From: Candidatus Zipacnadia bacterium
GTDB lineage: Bacteria; Armatimonadota; Zipacnadia; Zipacnadales; UBA5352
DNA length: 38,432 bases
NCBI GenBank assembly: GCA_029821265.1
Contig: JALGTR010000006.1
Span: 1 to 38,432 of the forward strand
Direction: 5' to 3'
In this document: positions 34,396-38,432 of the stretch, piece by piece
Layout: each line of letters begins with the position of its first letter
Numbering within the stretch: position 1 is the first letter of the stretch
Notes under the pieces: model-generated
What the model was told of the DNA's origin: nothing
What the model saw: the letters and a program-made list of their open reading frames with translations, nothing else
The model's database searches: none
Translations under genes and position numbers: made by a program

Positions 34396-35364
34396 TCAGA
34401 TCACGTCGAAGTCGGCGAACACCCCATCTGCGACGGTCTCAGGATCCGGCTCCGGGCTCTCTGAGGCGAACTGAATCGCCTCTTCGATCTCGCGCTCGAC
34501 CTGCGCCGCCAGCCTGTCGAGCGCATCAGGCGTGCAGATGTCCCTCTCGATCAGCTTCGCCGCGGCGACAGTCAGCGGATCGCGCTGCAGCCAGCGCTGC
34601 TCCTCCTCGTCGGTCCGGTAGAGACACTCGTCGCTCTTGGAGTGGCCGCACTGGCGGTAGGTCTGTGCCTCCACCAGTGTCGGGCCACCACCCGCCCGGG
34701 CCCGCTTCGCCGCGTCACTGACCGCTGACGCGACGGCCTCGACGTCGTTGCCGTCACAGCGCACCCCCGGGATCCCCCAGGCGGAGGCCCGCTCCGCAAC
34801 ACTTGGAACGCGAAAGGCCTCCTCGACGGGCGTGCTCATGGCGTACATGTTGTTCTCACACAGGTAGACCACCGGAAGCTCCCACATGGCCCCGATGTTC
34901 ACCGCTTCGTGGAACGCCCCCTGCCCTGTCGCCCCGTCGCCGAAGAACGCCAACACAATCCGGCCGGTCTGCTGCAACTTCTGGGTCAGCGCGGCACCCG
35001 TGGCGATCGGAATCATACCCGCCGTGATGCCGTGCGAACCAAGGAAGCCGATTGAGAAGTCCGCAACGTGCTGCGAGCCGCCGCGCCCTCCCGCGTACCC
35101 CGTCGATCTGCCGAAAAGCTCGGCCATCAGGCGTCGCGGATCGGCCCCCTTCGCGAGGAAATGTCCGTGACCGCGGTGGTTGGACGTCACCATGTCGTCA
35201 GGCTGCAGCGCCGCGATCGCCCCGACCGCCGAGGCCTCCTGGCCTATGCAGAAGTGCGCCGTGCCGACGATGAGGCCCTGGGCAAAAAGCTCCTCCACGG
35301 CCTCCTCGAAGCGCCGGATCAGAAGCATCATCCGGTAGCATTCGCGAAGCTGTATCGGTGTCAT
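34396..35364 (-). CDS. TPP-dependent 2-oxoacid dehydrogenase E1-alpha subunit
   Basis: A 322-aa E1-alpha (pyruvate, acetoin or branched-chain keto acid dehydrogenase type). The TPP motif begins GDGATGQGAF at 142 and ends with NN at 171-172. SNHRGHGH at 61-68 and YRQCGHSKSD, a phosphorylation-loop-like segment, are typical. E1-alpha normally works with an E1-beta and E2/E3, none of which is in the window; downstream on this strand there is no room before the convergent gene. ATG at 35364 overlaps the upstream ketosynthase-like stop as ATGA, with GAGAGG 8 bases before it. In this operon it may supply an acyl group from a keto acid, which is inference. Confidence 0.9.
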   Translation of the reverse strand: MTPIQLRECYRMMLLIRRFEEAVEELFAQGLIVGTAHFCIGQEASAVGAIAALQPDDMVTSNHRGHGHFLAKGADPRRLMAELFGRSTGYAGGRGGSQHVADFSIGFLGSHGITAGMIPIATGAALTQKLQQTGRIVLAFFGDGATGQGAFHEAVNIGAMWELPVVYLCENNMYAMSTPVEEAFRVPSVAERASAWGIPGVRCDGNDVEAVASAVSDAAKRARAGGGPTLVEAQTYRQCGHSKSDECLYRTDEEEQRWLQRDPLTVAAAKLIERDICTPDALDRLAAQVEREIEEAIQFASESPEPDPETVADGVFADFDVI

Positions 35365-36293
35365 CCACGCCACCTCTCGAAGACGACGGCCCCCGACCCG
35401 TCGCGTGAAACGGCCGCAAGCGGCTCTTCGGCGTCGGCCGCCAGCACTGCGCAGCAGGCCGCCGACAGCGCCACTGAAGCCCCGAACGCATGCCCGCAGG
35501 CCTCAGACGCGTCGATGACCCGCGCGCAGTCCGTCCCGGCGGCGAGCAGCGCCCGCTCGCCTGCCGCGGTCGCGCACGGCGCCAGGCAGGCCGCTCCGAT
35601 CAGCTCGGCGATCGGCTTCGCGCCGCGCTCCAATGCCTGCGCGGCCGTCTCGAGCACGAGGATCGCCGAGCCCTCGCCGATCGGGCCGGGGAAGCCCGCG
35701 TCGCCCAGCGCCGCGACGACGGGTTTGCTCAGGGCCTCCGCGCCCCCTGCCAGCATCAGGTCCGCGCGACCGGTCCGAATCGCGGTCATGGCGTACTTCA
35801 ATGCCGCCGCTGAGGACGCGTCTCCCAGCGAGTGCGTCATGTTCGCCCCCTGCAGCTCGTACTCGATGGAGATCAGCGCGGCCGGGCTGTTGATGAATGA
35901 GTGCGTGAAGATCATCGGCGAGCCGAAGCGGAGGCCGCGCTGCTGAACGCGAGCGGTCATGTTGAGCATCGACTCGGTCGTCCCCCACGCGGTGCCGAGA
36001 GATGCGCCAAGGCGCTCGCTCGCAAAGCCAGGATGCCGTGCGCCCTCCCAGCCGAGGTCGGCGTCGCGGACGGCAAGGTAGCAGGCCGCCAGCGCCAGGT
36101 CGGAGCACGGGTCCATGTACGTCTTCGAGCTCTCACGGAAGTCCTCCGGATCGTAGTCCGCCGCCAGCAGGTCCTCCGCCGGCCGCTCGCCTGCCTGCAG
36201 GGCGTCGATCAACGGCTCCACCCCCGCGCCGAGGCCGTGGATCGCCCCGACACCGGTGACGACGATGCGCGCGTCGTCCGATCGGCTTTGCAT
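35361..36293 (-). CDS. Ketosynthase-like protein lacking active-site Cys (chain-length-factor-like)
   Basis: A 310-aa, shortened thiolase-fold protein. It begins with IVVTGVGAIHGLG as in FabF. At the nucleophile position, where ACASG is expected, it reads SLGDASSAA with D158, so it cannot form the acyl-Cys intermediate. The HGTGT block is missing; only the second His region survives (EACGHAFGAS, H268). This resembles the catalytically inactive KS-beta/chain-length factor that pairs with KS-alpha in type II polyketide systems, although those usually have Gln at the Cys position. ATG at 36293 is 2 bp after the stop of the complete ketosynthase, with AGGTGA 7 bases upstream. Heterodimer formation is likely but inferred. 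Confidence 0.85.
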   Translation of the reverse strand: MQSRSDDARIVVTGVGAIHGLGAGVEPLIDALQAGERPAEDLLAADYDPEDFRESSKTYMDPCSDLALAACYLAVRDADLGWEGARHPGFASERLGASLGTAWGTTESMLNMTARVQQRGLRFGSPMIFTHSFINSPAALISIEYELQGANMTHSLGDASSAAALKYAMTAIRTGRADLMLAGGAEALSKPVVAALGDAGFPGPIGEGSAILVLETAAQALERGAKPIAELIGAACLAPCATAAGERALLAAGTDCARVIDASEACGHAFGASVALSAACCAVLAADAEEPLAAVSRDGSGAVVFERWRG

Positions 36294-36295
36294 CG

Positions 36296-37501
36296 TCAGC
36301 TCACCTCTCCCAGCACCACGCAGGCGTTGTTCCCGCCGATTCCTGCCGAGATGGATATCGCCCGTCGCACCTCGACGTGGCGCGCTACGTTCGGCACATG
36401 GTCGAGGTCGCACTCGGGGTCAGGCTCGCGGTAGTTCAGGGTCGGTGGCACAACGTCTTCAGTGATCGCCAGAGCGGTCGCGATCGCCTCCGCCGCGCCG
36501 GCCGCCCCCATCATGTGCCCCACTGCGGCCTTTATCGACGATACCGGAATCTCTCGCGCCCGGCTGCCGAGCACTGCCTTGATCGCCTGCACCTCCGCGG
36601 GGTCATGCGGCTGCGTGCCGGTCCCGTGTGCGTTCACGTAATCGATGCCTGCGGGATCGACGCCGGCGTCCTCGATGGCCTCGCGCACCACGCGGGTCAT
36701 CCCCGCGCCGCCCTGGTCTGGCGCAGTAAGGTGATACGCATTGTTGTTCTCCGCCCAGCCGAGGACCTCACAGACGATCTTCGCGTCCCGCCGGCGGGCA
36801 TGTTCCAGCTCCTCAAGCACCAGCGCCGCGCCGCCCTCGCCGAAGATCGTCCCGGAGCGGTCCGCGGAGAAGGGCCGGATCATCTCGTCAGTGATCGTGC
36901 GCAGCGTGCTCAGCCCCGAGAGCGGGGTGGGCGCCAGGGCGTCGCAGCAGGCGACGAGGACTGCCCGCGCCTCGCCGAGACGGATCATGTCCAGCGCCAC
37001 GCCGAGCGCCGCCGCGCCCGACGCGCAGGCCACGGAGAGCAGCGCGCATGGCCCCCCGATGCCGAATGCGGTACAGGCGTGCTCGGCCGCAGTCACGAAC
37101 GCAAACTCCTCGAAGTCCGCCTGCCGCACCTGCCCCTCCAGCAGGCCCTCGACATACGTCTCCCAGGCGTTTGAGCCGCCGAAGTTGGTGGCGTACACGC
37201 CGCCGAAGCCCGGATCGCGCTCGGCCGACGGGACGATCGCAGCCCTGACGATCGCCTCGCGCGCGGCCACAAGCATAAACTGCGTGCCGAGGTCCGGCGC
37301 CTCCTCCAGCCCGAATGCCTCCGGCTGGAAATGGAAGTCACGCACCTGTCCTGCGCTCTCGTTACGCAGCCCCTCGGGATCGAAGCGATCGATGCGATCG
37401 ATCCCCGAGCGGCCCTCTATCAACCCCTCCCAGAATGCGTCGAGATCCCTCCCAAGGGACGACACCACGCCCATCCCGGTTATCACTGCCCGTCGGTTCA
37501 T
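36296..37501 (-). CDS. Beta-ketoacyl-ACP synthase II-like (FabF-like), catalytic
   Basis: A 401-aa ketosynthase of normal length with the full Cys-His-His set: C159 (SVACASG), H292 (NAHGTGTQ) and H329 (KAAVGHMMGAAG), plus K324. It starts MNRRAVITGMGVVSSLG and ends with ISAGIGGNNAC. ATG at 37501 is used, with GGGAG about 10 bases upstream; the longer frame has no signal. It would condense an acyl donor with malonyl-ACP. Operon position makes it the KS-alpha partner of the following Cys-less protein, with a FabG-like reductase upstream. I do not call it the housekeeping FabF because no acpP, fabD or fabH is adjacent. Confidence 0.93.
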   Translation of the reverse strand: MNRRAVITGMGVVSSLGRDLDAFWEGLIEGRSGIDRIDRFDPEGLRNESAGQVRDFHFQPEAFGLEEAPDLGTQFMLVAAREAIVRAAIVPSAERDPGFGGVYATNFGGSNAWETYVEGLLEGQVRQADFEEFAFVTAAEHACTAFGIGGPCALLSVACASGAAALGVALDMIRLGEARAVLVACCDALAPTPLSGLSTLRTITDEMIRPFSADRSGTIFGEGGAALVLEELEHARRRDAKIVCEVLGWAENNNAYHLTAPDQGGAGMTRVVREAIEDAGVDPAGIDYVNAHGTGTQPHDPAEVQAIKAVLGSRAREIPVSSIKAAVGHMMGAAGAAEAIATALAITEDVVPPTLNYREPDPECDLDHVPNVARHVEVRRAISISAGIGGNNACVVLGEVS

Positions 37502-37922
37502 GCTCACCCGGCTCCCGCCGCGCTGTCGTTCGCCCGCTCCTCGATGTGAAGAGACGCCCCGGCCCGCGGGTGTTTCCATGGGCGAGGCGTCTCAGGGTTC
37601 CTCGTGGGCGTGTCGGGCTCCTCCCGCGCCGGGGCTCCGCCCAGGCAACCTGACCGTCGAGCCACCCCAGACGACCGGCGCCCGCGTGCCGCGCAGAAGC
37701 GTGCTGCGCACGCTTCCCCAACGCCCCGCCCGTGCCGCCCCGCGCGCCCTCAAATGTGCGCGCATACAATGCCGCCCGGCTCCTGCAGGAGCCGGGCGCG
37801 GGGCGGCACGGAGGCCTGCACTGCAGGCCTCGGCTCTGCCGGCGGGGCGTCGGGGGGCCGCACTTTGTGCGGCCTGCGCGGCTCTGACCGAGGGCGGGGC
37901 GGCGAAGCGTAAAGCGACGGCC
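37502..37922 (-). other. Hairpin-rich intergenic region (421 bp)
   Basis: This long gap inside an otherwise tight minus-strand series is extremely GC-rich. Open frames cross it in several phases, but their translations are low-complexity Arg/Ala/Pro/Gly with no recognisable protein or start signal, so I call it non-coding. It contains at least four perfect inverted repeats, listed separately. Whether a promoter for the ketosynthase lies here cannot be seen. Confidence 0.6.
37696..37874. repeat. Cluster of four perfect inverted repeats
   Basis: Four hairpins within 179 bp. One is 37696-37716 (9-bp stem GAAGCGTGC, loop TGC). The second is 37774-37797, a 24-bp perfect palindrome centred on CTGCAG. 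The third is 37811-37831 (10-bp stem GAGGCCTGCA, 1-nt spacer). The fourth is 37856-37874 (8-bp stem GGCCGCAC, loop TTT). The stems differ in sequence, so it is not a simple repeat family. None is followed by a T-run on either strand. Confidence 0.75.
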
Positions 37923-38432
37923 TCACATTCGCAGTCCGCCATCGACGCTGATGGTCTGCCCTGTGACGTAGCCCGCGGCATCTGAGCAGAGCCATGCCAC
38001 GAGCGGCGCGACGTCGCTGGGTACCCCGAAGCGGCCGAGGGGGATCAGTGCAAGCATTGCCTCGGCGCGCCTGTCGTCCATCCCGGCGGTCAGGTCCGTC
38101 TCGATGATCCCGGGCGCGACCACGTTGCAGGTGATGCCCTGTCCGGCCAGCTCGCGCGCGGTGGTTTTGGTAAGGCCAAGCAGGCCAGCCTTCGCGGCGG
38201 CGTAGTGCGCACGCATCACGTCGCCCATCAGACCCGCGTCCGACGATATGTTGACGATCCGCCCCCAGCGCCTCCGCATCATCTGTCGGATGGCGGCCTT
38301 CGTGCAGTGAAACGCGCCGTCGAGGGAGACCGCGATCACCTCGCGCCAGCGCTCCGGCTTGAGCATCATCAGATAGCCGTCGTCGATGATCCCGGCGTTG
38401 TTGACGAGAATGTCCAGCCCACCGAGCTCGGC
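37923..38432 (-). CDS. SDR-family 3-oxoacyl reductase (FabG-like), N-terminus beyond the window
   Basis: This covers 169 codons of a short-chain dehydrogenase/reductase; the first ~75 residues, including the NADP-binding TGxxxGxG loop, lie past the right edge. The frame is open to base 38432 and reads LDILVNNAGI there. The catalytic Ser lies in NISSDAG, and Y-x-x-x-K is in YAAAKAGLLG. VVAPGIIETDL and the FabG-typical C-terminus TGQTISVDGGLRM are present. It reduces 3-oxoacyl-ACP (or a similar substrate) with NADPH. It is in the same orientation as the ketosynthase pair, 421 bp upstream of it, so a joint pathway is likely but the gap leaves the operon uncertain. Confidence 0.88.
   Translation of the reverse strand, partial: AELGGLDILVNNAGIIDDGYLMMLKPERWREVIAVSLDGAFHCTKAAIRQMMRRRWGRIVNISSDAGLMGDVMRAHYAAAKAGLLGLTKTTARELAGQGITCNVVAPGIIETDLTAGMDDRRAEAMLALIPLGRFGVPSDVAPLVAWLCSDAAGYVTGQTISVDGGLRM

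Noticed and set aside
37592-37981. Open frames through the hairpin-rich gap
   Set aside because: The translations are Arg/Ala/Pro/Gly low complexity and are shaped by the palindromes. No start signals and no domain.

Overview
The window is strongly GC-rich bacterial DNA with dense, mostly short-spaced genes on both strands. No tRNA, rRNA, CRISPR array, prophage or insertion sequence was recognised. The left edge (tail of trmFO, then xerC, hslV, hslU) has the core-gene order known from Firmicutes and relatives. Elsewhere the genes suggest a Gram-negative-type cell: a secreted beta-barrel-like protein ending in Trp, lipoproteins, and a secretin-N-like domain. Many secreted carbohydrate-related proteins, a sulfatase, a Gfo/Idh/MocA oxidoreductase, a ceramidase-like protein and a FAD_oxidored-like protein are typical of Armatimonadota, Planctomycetota or similar lineages. 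Armatimonadota is my best guess. It is inference, not shown by the sequence.

Layout. (1) 1-3299, plus strand: trmFO (partial), xerC, hslV, hslU. (2) 3350-11162, minus strand: six co-directional genes. In transcription order they are sulfatase, mannonate-dehydratase-like protein, metallo-beta-lactamase/double-rhodanese protein, PEBP lipoprotein, secreted heparinase II/III-like lyase, and a TauE/SafE permease with its middle missing. Together they suggest breakdown of a sulfated, uronate-containing glycan plus sulfur handling. (3) 11548-13386, plus: an unrecognised coiled-coil protein and a Gfo/Idh/MocA oxidoreductase, ending at a strong hairpin. (4) 13497-18386: secreted or cell-envelope proteins on minus (small acidic lipoprotein, a large transglutaminase-like/Fn3-like/Ig-like protein, an F5/8-type-C-like protein), with a flavodoxin on plus between them. 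(5) 18743-27272, plus: beta-barrel-like protein, ketosynthase homologue and three signalling proteins, probably one operon behind a recognisable promoter. (6) 27325-34340: radical SAM protein (minus); secretin-N-like protein and FAD oxidoreductase (plus); two methyltransferases and a YkoF-like thiamine-binding protein (minus); ceramidase-like protein (plus). (7) 34396-38432, minus: FabG-like reductase (cut by the window edge), a 421-bp hairpin-rich gap, a complete ketosynthase, a Cys-less ketosynthase-like partner and a TPP-dependent E1-alpha subunit.

The most interesting parts are the barrel/ketosynthase/three-kinase operon and the FabG/KS/KS-like/E1-alpha cluster. In the first, one kinase appears to have lost its ATP-binding site and carries a pseudo-receiver, and the ketosynthase has Gln where a catalytic His is expected. 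The second resembles a minimal type II ketosynthase/chain-length-factor pair joined to a keto-acid decarboxylating subunit.
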